DNA of 64,000 bases from Prunella strophiata (lineage: Eukaryota > Chordata > Aves > Passeriformes > Prunellidae), in NCBI GenBank assembly GCA_036583965.1, contig JAZBQD010000015.1:71092330-71156329 (forward strand). Reading direction: 5' to 3'. The position numbers and the translations under genes are program-made. Positions 22,254 through 33,985 of the stretch are shown piece after piece (within the stretch, counting starts at the first letter, position 1; each line of letters starts with the position of its first letter). The notes below the pieces were generated by a model. It was not told where the DNA came from. It saw only the letters and a program-made list of their open reading frames with translations, and ran no database searches.

Positions 22254-25200
22254 AAACCAACACAAATACTAAATGGTTTTAATAATGATACACCAAACTT
22301 TTTTTTTTTTTTTCCATGAAGTCACATAACCCTGACACTCAAGGATGTTTCCTTATTTATAACAATAGTTCTTGAGAAGCCACTACTGTAATTACTGTAA
22401 TGCCTGGGGTCACTTTCTCATGTGATTTCCTTCTGATCCAGAAAACACTTGTACAGAAACTATAAGAACGCATTTTACATCTAAAAGTTGCCATGAAAGT
22501 AAGTGCAGATATGAGATGATTCACATAATTACACTGTTAACTTCTTTGGAGTGTTATTAAGACATCTTCAGATCAACAAGTCCTACAGCTCTTATGTACC
22601 TCCACCTATTACAATACATTTAGACTTTCTTTTTAAAGAGGAGATATATTTGTTTTTCCAACTGCTGTGTAAAAAAAAAAAAAAAACCCACACAAGAAAA
22701 ACCTACTTTATCTGTGAAAAGTAAGCACTGTGTATCCAAAACCAACTGCCAGCAAAAAAACCTATCAAAATTCCAGCCCCTTGAGTGATGTATATTTTAG
22801 CCTCTAAAAACTCCTCTGCAGTTTGGCTATGAAACAATAGGCATATAAGTAAAAAAAAAAAAAAACAAAATCCCAAAACTCACCACATTTATATCTTTAT
22901 ATCATACTGTGTTAATGACATACAGCACATTCTAAGAAAAAATTCCACTGGAATCATGTTGACTCTATGTCACCCACAGAACATTTAAGTCATGCACTTT
23001 ACAGTTCTGTACCAGTTTCATGGAAGAACAGTCATGATGTCAATGCTTAATTTTATTTAATTTTATTATAAAAGCTCAAGGGCAAAGATGTCTGAAACTG
23101 CTTGTGAGATTAATCATGTTTGAAATAAAGGCTAAAAACTGTAACATTTTTAATAATATGTGTAAGTCTGTGCTATGTCTAAGTTACAGAGTTAAACCAG
23201 ATGAGTTGAGTGAGTGGGCCCAGCAATTTTAGGTGATGCAATCCCCAGATGTACCCTTACAACTAGGCACTGAGGGGTTTTTGTTTCTTCACAAGTTGCA
23301 CAGTGGTGTCTCAATCCTAGGCTAAGCCTCACTGTGTTATTACATCCAAAATAAATAAGGATATTCTAATATAATCTAGGAATATTATGCTAAGGGCAAG
23401 GGAGAAAGCAGCAGGAGAAGCTCTGCTATCTGATTTAAGGAAGGGAAAAAAAGAAGACCAAGTACATTGCATTCCAGCTTTTCTTCCAGTATGGAGCTCG
23501 TCTTTCTCTTCTGCCTCATATTTTCCTGAAGTTATATTTCTCACTGTTAGTAATTTCTAATCTCTCCTTCATATGAAACAGACCCAGCATATTAAGGGAT
23601 GGCAGCATGTGGAAGCAGTAAAGGTACTGCAGTTGGAAGAGGGAAGGCTGCACAGCACCTTCAGGCTTTTGGCCAGTTTGGTGGGAAGCCAGATTTCAGC
23701 TCATTCCTGTGGTGGCAGGATATAAGGAGTGTTGGAAAGCAGGGAAGGGGGTGGATTTCCATCTGTTTAGGTGGGAAAGTCACAGTGTAAGGGAAGGCCT
23801 GTCTTCACATTACCCATCAAAAGCACCTTGGATAGTAAGCATCTCTTTCACCATTTAGAAAAACAAAGGCAGATACAGTAATTTGAAAGTTTAAGTCAGG
23901 TTAAAAGAAAAAAAAAAAAAAAAGACAGAAAAAGAAGAAGGTGTTACCTTGAGTAAAACTGAACCTTGAGTTATACTTCCATCGTAGGGAAAGGACTTTG
24001 CTTGCTTCATGATCACAGAGTTCAAAGTCTTTATTATGACTGCATGTTACTTTTTCCAGACCATTGAAGACAGTCATTTTTGTTTAATTCATGAAAAACA
24101 GGCAGAGGAAAACTTTGAAGTCTCACAGTTAATTGCCTACTTTTGTGTTTTCTAACCACATCATTCATTACTGAGGAGAAACCCTACTGGTGACCAGAGC
24201 ATTTCCAGAGCAGACCAGGCAGAAGAATGGTGCATACAAACAAGCACCCTTTCCTGAAAAAATACTTAAGAACAGAGAGTTTGTGCAGTCTGGTGTCTTG
24301 AATTTGCCTGACTTACACAACATTGTTGAAATACCCAATCATCAGCTCTACAATACTGCTTCTTTCTTCTTTCCCACTGAGATTCAGGAAAGTATTTGTC
24401 CTGCTATATTTGAGTTGAGTGAGCCCTTGGCATTCCTGCCTGCATGGAGCAACATCTTGCAAGGCTGGATCATCACAAGTCTGCCATATTTAAATACCAG
24501 GGACTTGTGATGTACAAAAATTAGGAATGACATCTTCATCCCAGGAAAGCAGATGACCCAGAGGATTTAGGATTTGCTGTCCTCATCCTCAGATAGGGTC
24601 TGGTAGGAGAAGTACACTGTTAAAAAGCAGGCCAGGAAAGGCTGTAGCTGTGTATGCCCAGTAGGGCAGACACAGGGCAAGGTCAGACTGAGCATCATTT
24701 TAATCATCTTAGCAAAAGACACCATTGCAATTCTTCATTTAAATAATGGCAAAGTAAATGTCAATAATTACAAACTTTGTTGCTTTCCATTAAGTTACTG
24801 TTTCACATTATGTTCTGTATTTAAAGGTTAAGCTGACTGGTCTCCAAAATATCTATAAATTAGGAAAAGCTAGGTGAGAGTCTAAAACATGGCTGTTGAG
24901 AACTATACATTCTTCTGATGAGTGTATGTTTACCATTTGTGATCAAAAGAGAAAGTAATATTTCTTGTGGCATTTATATTATTAGGGCTCTTTATAAACA
25001 AAATGGTTTGTTTTTACGAATGCATAAGATATTTTCAACACAGCTATATAAATAAGTGTGCACTTATAAATCTATGATCTGATTTTTAGTAATTGCTGCT
25101 TTCTTTCCATTAAAGTCTCTGACAGATAAGGCAGTTAAAGAAGTTATATGAATTCTAAATAAGGACCATCTAACTTCAAGTCCCTAAAAGTAGTTAAATA

Positions 25201-25863
25201 TTTGGTGAAAATGATGAATTCTTGGGTACTGATTCATGTGATCTGAAAATGCCATCCATTTCCTGATTCACCTTCATATCTCCTCCAGGAAAAAAAATAT
25301 ATTTTACAATGAATACCGTCAGTCAAACAATTTTTATGTGTCTGTTTTTCTATCTTTCAGCCAATTCCCTGAACTGATACTTTCAAAATGAAGAGGAAGA
25401 TAGGAGTGGGAATGAAGAATGCCTTGGAGAAATCCAGTCATAAAGTTTGAGGAGTAGAAATAATAGGAAATATTAATAACTCTGGTCTCTTACATAGATC
25501 AGAATTTAGACTGAAATAATGTAAAGTTACAAACCTGAGACATAATGGCTATTAAATTTGAATCAAGAGTCACAGATTTTTAAATTAATACATAATAAAA
25601 ATGTTTGCTTTTTTCCCTCTGCTTTGGATGGTAATATATTCTGCTGCCTTATACAACTTTCTTATATAGACTAATTTAAGTTACCATTTTTTTTTTATAT
25701 TAGCCCCAAGACACCTCTTCAAACTAAGCCAGGGTATATGTTAGCAATCCATTAGTTGCTCCTCTCTGTCTGCTTGTCCCTAATCATTAATACTGAATTC
25801 CTGTGTTACTACATCACCAAGCAGTACAAGTGGAATTTGGATAGAGAGCACACACAAACATAC

Positions 25864-25897
25864 CACACACACACATTATATATATATATATATATAT
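25864..25897. repeat. (CA)6(TA)10 dinucleotide microsatellite
   Basis: Six CA units (25864-25875) are followed after one base by about ten TA units (25877-25897). A compound microsatellite of this type is usually length-polymorphic. Confidence 0.92.
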
Positions 25898-27532
25898 GAG
25901 ACTTTATCACTGACAAGAAGTCTAAAACACAGGACATAGAGCTCATCTAGACTTCAGTTTTGTGTTGGCCTTTTGGGGGATGAGTGGATAGAGAGGATAC
26001 TTGGCATAACTCCTGCTTTCGTAGAATTAGACCTTCACAATTTCTGAAAGAAATTTTTTACCAGCTGTGAAGTCCTCATAACTCACACAACATTTCTGTG
26101 GCACTGATCTAGCACTAGGAGCCCATAACAAGCTTACTAAGTGGTGGTGGAATTAGTCCATGCTATTTAATTTTATTTAATAGCAAATTCCCTGAGGTAG
26201 GCCAATAGTCTAAGTCACTTTTAAAAGAAGTGATTTATCTAAATTAGTGCTAACCCCTGTATGAACCTTATTGTTTTGCTTTGAGCATAGCTTAAATCCA
26301 CTAAAAAAATGCACTGTAAATTAAATAGACATTAACAAAAAAAAAAAAAAAAAGACTAATCAGGTAATGGGTTTTCTTATAAAGAGTTTGAGTGTCTGTA
26401 ATGAGAGTTTGTTTACCCCTTTAGTTAGGCACAGACAGCATATTTGTGTGACCAAGATCTCACTTGCTCTCTGCCTTTTCACTCTCTAAGACTGACAGTG
26501 AACACAATAAGGTAGATGTACTTGTCAAGGGGGGTTTTGTAGGAAGGGAGAGAGTCAGCATCTTAACAAGCTGCGTGACATATTGTGAGCATTTTTCCAG
26601 CCATGCACTTCCTGTCAGATCATTTGATAGCAGCAATGAAAGTTACAAGTCCAGTTCAAATGATATTTTCCTCAGTTGCTCCTACACTGTATTCAGTTGC
26701 CTGTTAGGAAAGAGCTAGATGGTGTTGTTTAGACCCAGTCTTTGTAATCTGAAATTGTTACAGAGCAAAATGCTTAATAACTTGAAAGTGGCTATAGAAG
26801 CATTAGTAGGCAAAGACAAAAGAGAAAATAAATTAAAAACTAGTGGGTGTTTGTTACTGAGAAATAAAAACAAGTAACCAACACACAAATACACATGCAC
26901 ACACTCTGCAAACCCTACTGAATTTAGTTACTTTGATCATTTTACTCAGACAGCTGAAGCACCCTCCTCACAGTCTGGTCTTCTGTTTTGTTGCTAGTTG
27001 AACTCAGGCCAGACTAGAGCAATGAGGAGGTACCTATGTCTTTCTCGATTTGAAAGGAAGCCCAGCCCACTGTTTTATAAAGTTTTTGTGCATCTTAGGT
27101 ATCACTTGAGAATTTAGCAACTGTCATTTCTTTTAATGTGTTTCAAAAGTTGCTCATAAGCACTACCAAAAATCTGTCAAGAATCTGTGTTGAGTTGAAC
27201 TCTCTGCTGTCAAACTTTGAAGCCTTCATTTTGTGCTCTGTCCCATAGTGATCCCCAAACTAAAGAGATCCCACCATTTCCCAAACAGCTGTGAGCTTTG
27301 CTGGCAAAGTAAAGCCCATCCATTTATTGCAGGCAGACCATATAAAAGTGCGCAGCTAGTCTCTACTATGAGTTGGGATTTTTTTCATTCTTATATATTT
27401 ATATATCAGCCTGAATTGTGACATTGTCACTTCAGGGTATAAGCAAGGTTATATTCCATAATGAACAAAAATTGGAAGTAGTAGCACTGCAGGAAAATGG
27501 AAATAGGATCAATTGGTGATACTAATTTCAGT

Positions 27533-28570
27533 TGTATTGGGTTTTCATGGCAAGATTCTGGTAGTGGAGGGGCTACAGGTGTGGCTTCTCTAAGAAGCTA
27601 CCAAAGCTTCCCTTGTGTCCACAGAGCCAATGCCGGCTGTCTCTAGGACAGACACACTGCTGGCCAGGGCTGAGCCCAGCAGTGATGGTGGTAGCACCTC
27701 TGGGATGTAATATTAAAGAAAAGAAGTTATTGTACAAAAGTAATTGTGGCCAGAGAAGAGTGAGAATACATGAGAGCAACAGCCCTGCAGGACACCAAGG
27801 CAGGTGAGAAAGGAGAGGGAGGAAGGTGCTCCAGGTGCTGGAGCTGAGATTCCCCTGCAGCCAGTGGAGGTTCAGGGGGAGTTCAGATCCACCTGCACCC
27901 CACAGAGGTTCACAGGGAAGCAGAGATCCACCTGCAGGCCCTGGAGGGCCCCATCCCAGAGCAGGGGGATGTCCAAAGGAGGCTGTGACCCCATGAGAAG
28001 CCCACGCTGGAGCAGGCTCCCAGCAGGACCTGTGGGCCCGTGGAGAAAGAGACCCACACTGGAACAGGTTTTTGACAGGACGTGTGACCCCACAGGGCTC
28101 ACACTGGAGCAGCCTGTTCCTGCAGGGCTGCATTGCTTGGAAGGGACTCACACTGGAGCAGTTTGTGAAGAACTGCAGCCTGTGGGATGGACTCATGTTT
28201 GACAAGTCCATGGAGGACTTTTCCCATCTTCCTGCACTGCTGGGGCTGCAGTATAAAATCTGGAATAAAGTTAAGCCCAGGAAGGAGGGAGTGGTGGGAG
28301 GAAGGTGTTTTTAGGGTTTATTGTACTTCTTGTTACCCTACTCTTATTTTGCTTGGCAACAATATGTAATAAGTAATGAGTTCAGCTAATTTCCCAAAGT
28401 TGTGTCACCTGTGTTTCACCTGTGATAGCAATGAGTGAGTGATCTCTCCCTGACCTTATCTCAACCCATGAGCCCTTCATTACATTTTTTCTCACCTGCC
28501 CACCTGAGGAAGTGACTGGCAGAGTGGCTTTGGTGCTTACCCAGTGTCCAGCTAGAGTCAAATCACCAAC
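27533..28570 (+). mobile_element. Solo LTR of an endogenous retrovirus, ERVL-like (songbird type)
   Basis: The element begins TGTATTGGGTTTTCATGG (27533) and ends near GTCAAATCACCAAC (28570), matching by recognition the ends of an abundant songbird ERVL LTR. A TATAAAA at about 28252 and AATAAAG at about 28264-28270 lie close together. Downstream blocks 'gggtttattgtacttcttgt', 'gagtgatctctccctgacct' and 'gagtggctttggtg' are characteristic of this family. About 1,040 bases of LTR and no internal region are present. I see no clean 5-bp target duplication (left flank ends TTTCAGT, right begins TATTA). The many open frames at 27573-28369 come from its GC-rich repeat block and are not genes. Confidence 0.85.
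28003..28238 (+). repeat. Imperfect ~45-52 bp tandem repeats inside the ERVL-like LTR
   Basis: Five diverged units begin with CACRCTGGARCAG-like words at 28003, 28055, 28100 and 28149, and with a weaker one at 28194, giving spacings of 52, 45, 49 and 45 bases. Several units share a 'gactg/gacctgtg...cccgtgg' middle. They lie in the U3 part, upstream of the TATA-like box, the usual place for duplicated enhancer units. Confidence 0.75.
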
Positions 28571-31500
28571 TATTACTACCTAAAATTTGAATGCTTGACT
28601 TATTGCCCTCAACAATAATTAGTATTCTGTATAGTATAAGTTCATTTATTAAATATGTATCACCCTTATTCCTCTCCATAGCCTGAAAACATTGTAGTTA
28701 CTGAAATTATTTAAATCAGAAGTATCATGTTCAAAGTATTTTTATTTTTTCTTTATAGTTTGCATAATAAAAACTGCTTTGTTAAAAATATTGCATAATA
28801 ATTATTTGATTGGACGCACTGAAAACTTGTAAGAGGTTTTGTTTCAGAAGGGGACACCTAGCCTGAGTCTGCTCTAGAAAGCCAGAATTTGACTTGTGAA
28901 ACCTGAAGTTTCATAAATAAGCCTCATTGCAGAACACTCAAGCAGGAGGAGGGATGTGCAGACATGCTATTTGAAGAGAAAAAACCACTATTTGTTGCAG
29001 TTATGCCAAGCTCCAATTCAATTACTAAGTGTTTTTACTATTTATTCAGCCTTGGGGGTTCATTAAAGACACAAGTTGATGGGAGGGAGACCAAAACCCA
29101 TGTTAGCCTTCTAAGTCCACTGTCATACTTTAAATTGTAGCAGAAGATAACAAAAGGAGACCAAGGGCTAATGTCTATACACCTTGAAGTGCTTCTTGTC
29201 TCTAGTGGACATTACTCAATCCAGAACAGAAGCTCAGGACTGGCGGGGGCATTGGTGTGTGCACTGATGGTGCTATGTAAACAAAATAAGGCTGTTCACC
29301 ATTTGTTCTTCCATTCAGCCATATGTTTACAAAGAATTCAAAGGCTAAAATTTTAAAAATAGTTGTAGCACAATAGAACTGTTAATGAAATAGTTTGCAT
29401 AAAAATGTCAGATTTCAATCGGGTTTGCCAGCAGGGGATAGAGATTCTAATTAAAAAGACAAGAGTGAGTAAAGGAAGAAATATACAGGAGCTACATGTG
29501 TAATGCTATCTTCTCTTTTGTAATAATCACTTCTTTGTACTATCAAAATGAAGGCATTGATATTAGGACTTAGTTGTAAAATGGAAAAAAGTGCTTGAAT
29601 TATCCCAAGAAAAAATAACAGTCATCCAGCTGCAACCCAAAGCCTCCATGCCTACCAACATCCTTGACTTTTCACAAAAATAGGCTATGTATTATGTCCC
29701 AAAGACACAGCAAATTGGAGCAGAAGATAAAAACTAATTCACAAGTTAAGGACTTTTCTGAGAGAAAGTCTCCCCAAAGCTGTTTATGTTGAGTTAAAGT
29801 GGATAACTAGCAGAAGGGAAGAGACACATTCATTCCAAAGTGTATATGCATGGGACAACAGCAAGCAGTCACTAAACATGGTAAACAATTGGGAGTTTCC
29901 AGTTTTAGCATGATAAATCATGTAACCAAAAAAAAAAACCAAAAAAAATCAATCTGACACATATTCATTAGCATCAGCTTCTGGGAGAGTTTTGCATAGT
30001 AATTCCTCCATGAGACAAAAGCAAATGCAATGTCACAGCAGCTGCACATGGAAGCAAGAAGCTCTGTGGAAAGAGAAGTGATGACTGTTTTCCCTAGGCT
30101 GTCTCCTATGTCTGAATGGTAACACCCTCAGCTCCTCCTGCTTTCCACACCCTGGAAAAGGTGTGGAACTCTGTTTCTCCATCCCTCATGATCTTGCTGC
30201 TTCCACCATGTCCCCTGGCATCTTTGGAGAAAATAAGCACAGATCAGCTCCCCTTGACATATGGTATAATTGATTTTATTGCCTTTTTACTTGTTTAGGT
30301 TGTTCAGTAAAGGACGTCAGATTTTGTCTGAAGTTTTGTAGATTGTCACATTCTGTGACAATCTACAAAAAAAAATAGAAAAATTCTGTATGGTCATAAA
30401 CACTTTCATTCTACTGCTGTGATCAAAAGCAATGTGAATGGACAGAATACTGCTGTTTTATAATTTTATTTCACAAAGTTTGAGGAAATTAGTTTCTAAA
30501 CTCTTCTACCTGACATTTAATGGTTGATGCTCCCAGGGTCAGCAGACATAGAGCTGCCATCAGGAATGCCCTAGATATTCCTTACAGCAGATTGTCAAGC
30601 AAAGCCTCCCAATTTAACAGGATTGTTCTTCACTAGAGGCAGGATGAGCACCTGTAAGCATTTAGAAATTTTGTTCAATAGCAAATACTTGGGAAAGACG
30701 GGGTTTTTTTCTGACTTGTGTGGGAGCAAGAATGGATTGTAGCATTTTTGGGTTGATACAACCAAGACCCTTTTAAGGAAATGAAGTGCCTGCAATTTTC
30801 TTGCACACCAAGTGGGATTTGCAATTAGAAGAAAAGCAATAGATAGTATGAATAAATAAAGCTCAAAGTTCCTGCTGTATTTCGTGGCATCTTGCAGTAC
30901 ACTGCAAGTCTTAAAAGTGACACAGCATAAAAAGTATCCTTTAAACTTGAATCAATTATGTTCTGTTTGGAACTCTCTGTGAAGAATCACACAAAGCAAA
31001 ATTCAAATGCATATTCTGTATACCAAATACAACTGAAAAAGTCAGCAGGAAAGAACTTAGAGTGTGCCAAAATACTCCTTGGATTTGTTAGTTGAGATCA
31101 TGAAAGAAAACAAAAATTGAGTCTTTTCATTTTAAATGATAGCTTTCCTTTCAGTTCTCAAATTCAGATCACTCATCCAAAAATACAGATAACTAACATA
31201 TATCCTGTGTTGCCTAACTATTCAACATCAAGAGTACTGGGGTTTTTTATCTATTTAAGAGCACAACAATACCAGTTACTGCTGATAATATGTTGTCATC
31301 TACAAATACCATACCTGAAGAAACCACAGATGAGTTTATAACTGTATTTACTCAGTGGTTAGCACAACAGGACTCTGGTTTCATTTGGATCTACCAACAG
31401 CATTAATGTTACAGAAAAAAAAAAAAAAAAATCAATGACAGTCCTTCTGTTTGATAGAAAGTTACACACTGTGATTTTCTACGGAGGATGCTAGGATGCT

Positions 31501-33099
31501 ACAGATAAACTCTACAAATCTGATGGGAAAAAAAAGCCAAAGATGTTCAGCTACTATAATCAGATATAAAGATATGAGAATCCCTTAAGACTGCCAAGAC
31601 CTAGGAATGGGGTGTCTAAGTGTATCTGATTAAAATATCTTTAAGGATATATTTGGTTTCTCAGAAATTGATTAACTAACAAACACATCTTTCCTTGGTA
31701 TTTTCTTCTTTTTCTTATTACTCACTTCTTTGTAACTGAAGTGCTGAAGAACAAGTCATGCTGTTTGTTTTGAAGAGGTTTTTTCTGGTAACATTATAAA
31801 TGAAAATGCACTTTATTAAAGCCAGTGGAAATGTAATTTTTTATGTCACAGCAATCACTCAGCATGTGTACAGCTGGGTTTGATGATACCAGACCCTGCT
31901 TGTTATAAAACCAGTAGGCAATAGCCTCAGGGAAGGAAGAGGTAAATGAAGAAAGACTGATGGCTTGGGGGCTCAAACTAGTTTGGGTCATCAGGAGCTA
32001 AAAGTGAATGTTTTAACTTGCCAATGAATTGCTATTCCAATGCCAAGGCAGAGGAGCAGAGGCCAAATTAACATCTCATATCTAATTTCAAACACATTCC
32101 CTGTCTTTTACCAAAGTCCTTTTGATTATTTTCAAATAGAGAAGGGGGAAAATGTTGTGCTAAGTATATATCACTTAAAGCACTTTCTAAAAAGATTAGT
32201 AAGAACATAACAAAAAATACTGAGTTTTCAATGGAGCTTGTCATGGGACAACCTTCATTCCACCCACTTAAAGAAAGCAGTACAGCACTTCCGAAAATTC
32301 ATCAATACCCCACTTGTTTATGTTAGCTCAATTCAAAGTGACCTGATTAGAAAAGCTTCATCTTGGAAAAAACCAAGAGGCTTGCACCACTGCCTGGATC
32401 AAAATAGAAAAACTTTTATCCCTCCAAATGTTTGTTATTGTTATCTTAACACTGGAAACACAGGTAAGCACAACAGATCCAGCACAAACAAGGCTGACTC
32501 CAACAGCATCCCACCAGTGCTGGACCAGGAGCTCAGACAGTGCTGTTGCTCTGGAACCACTTTTTAACCTGATCTCTAAACAGCTGATGAACAAGCATAC
32601 AACAAACTGCGGGTTCTTCAGTAGATAGTAATAACAGAGAACAACATTAAACAAGAATCATAACTCTCTTCAAATCTCACCTTATGGAATCTCCTGATTG
32701 TGTCTGATAGCTGGGAGAGCAGAAAGTCTGAGCTCAGCTCCACAGCAGAGGGCCAAGAACAAAGAAGGAAAGCTGGAAATGCTTCACAGAGTTTATTCAG
32801 CAGTGTGGGTGCTTACTTTTTTTAGCCCTGCTTTTCTTTAGGGCTGGAGGATTCTTTGGTACAAAGGAAAAATAATTTAAAGAGAAGCAGAGATAAAAAG
32901 CAAGTAGATGAGGAAAGGCAGAAAGATTTTTAAAAATTAAGGGTAAGGAAAAAAGGAAAAGGCAAAATTATGTTGCCCTTCATTGTGTCAACCAAATAAT
33001 AAAATGTTTCCTCATTACTATGCCTGAAATCCACCCACCCTTTGCCAAACAATATTCAGATAGTCCCTCCACCCAGAGCACTCAAATTCTTTCGTGTAA
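28571..33099. other. Non-coding stretch, no supported gene
   Basis: AT-rich sequence without recognisable genes or named repeats. A perfect inverted repeat at 30334-30370 is the only strong structure. Short A runs occur at 29926-29948 and 31414-31431. Open frames of 60-109 codons on both strands lack splice or codon support. Confidence 0.45.
30334..30370. repeat. Perfect inverted repeat, 17-bp arms, 3-base loop
   Basis: The arm TTTTGTAGATTGTCACA (30334-30350) is followed by TTC and then its exact reverse complement TGTGACAATCTACAAAA (30354-30370). All 17 pairs match. Pairing stops outside the arms: the left neighbour is 'gtctgaag' and the right is an A run. The core contains TGTCACA...TGTGACA. 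It could be a palindromic protein site, a recent fold-back mutation or the remnant of a small mobile element. Confidence 0.9.
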
Positions 33100-33985
33100 G
33101 AGAGAGATGGAATAGGGCAATGGTCCATCTAGCCTAATTAACCTGTCTCTGATGGTCACTCAAATGAGATTCTTAACAAGGTGTTCAGCAAGGCAAGCAT
33201 ACAGCTGCCCATCAGTGATTAATGACTTACAGACATGCAGTAATGAGTACAGGCATTCAGTACATTTGTACAGTCCTTCACAGACCTATGTTTCCAAAAT
33301 TTCTTCTATCACTGATGCATCTACAGCCTCAGGCTGAACAGTGCCACAGCTGAGGTGTGCTTTGAAAGGGTGCACTCTCTTTTGTTTTGAACACCTTCTC
33401 ACCTACTTCCCCTCATCATTGTATCATAAGGCAAAGAGATTAGTCATTACCTATTTGCCTCTCTCCAGACCACATCCAGTTCTCTGAATCTCAATTTTCT
33501 GTCTGTCCTGAAACAGGAGAATCAAAAATGGAAGCAGCCTTTTAGGCTTAGGCATGCTATGGATTTGCATAGCACTAAACCTCAGAGAGAAGCAATAGGA
33601 GGTTATCTTGGTTTCTCTTTATCCTTTTCTACTAATTCCTAACATCCAGTACTTATTTTGACCACCACTGAGCTGATGTTTTCACAAAAGTAGTTATTGC
33701 AGTTGCAGTAACTTGCTCCTGAGTGACAACAGCACGTTCAGAATCCATCACTTGTGAAGTGAGGATTGCTTCCTTCTCTGTGTGTCTCATTATGGTTGCA
33801 CACATGGAATTTCACCTTCTCTCTCATCATCCATTCACTCCACATTCTGAGGTCTTTCTGCAGAATTTGTAGTTGCTCTTCATCTTTGTTACCCAGAATA
33901 ACTCTACATCATCTGCATGTGCTTAAGTACCTCTTGCAGTACATGAAGAATAACAGATCAATTTTCATCAGATTGTATTAAACAG
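33100..33985 (-). mobile_element. Ancient CR1-type LINE 3' region, highly diverged
   Basis: Reads as the reverse complement of an old CR1 3' region shared by reptiles and birds. In order it has 'gatggaatagggcaatggtc' with 'catctagcc' (about 33106-33134), 'cctgtctctgatgg', then 'attcctaacatccag' and 'tattttgaccaccactgagc' (about 33635-33672), then 'gaggtctttctgcag' (33849-33863) and 'cataactctacatcatctgca'-like sequence near 33896-33920. Blocks are co-linear over nearly 900 bases but degraded, with no open reverse transcriptase frame. The family is named from memory of the consensus, and subfamily and exact ends need alignment. Confidence 0.68.

Larger units (their letters stand above)
21801..27532. 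other. Non-coding stretch, possible first intron of the plus-strand transcript
   Basis: AT-rich sequence with several homopolymers (A30 at 22216-22245, shorter A/T runs near 22302, 22670, 22851, 23909 and 26338) and a (CA)n(TA)n tract. Plus-strand open frames at 23599-23790 and 24190-24510 have no good splice context or recognisable product. I see no repeat family that I can name. Confidence 0.45.

Noticed and set aside
27573..28369. Cluster of open frames up to 212 codons on both strands
   Set aside because: They fall inside the GC-rich repeat block of an ERVL-type LTR, and the translations are repeat-derived.
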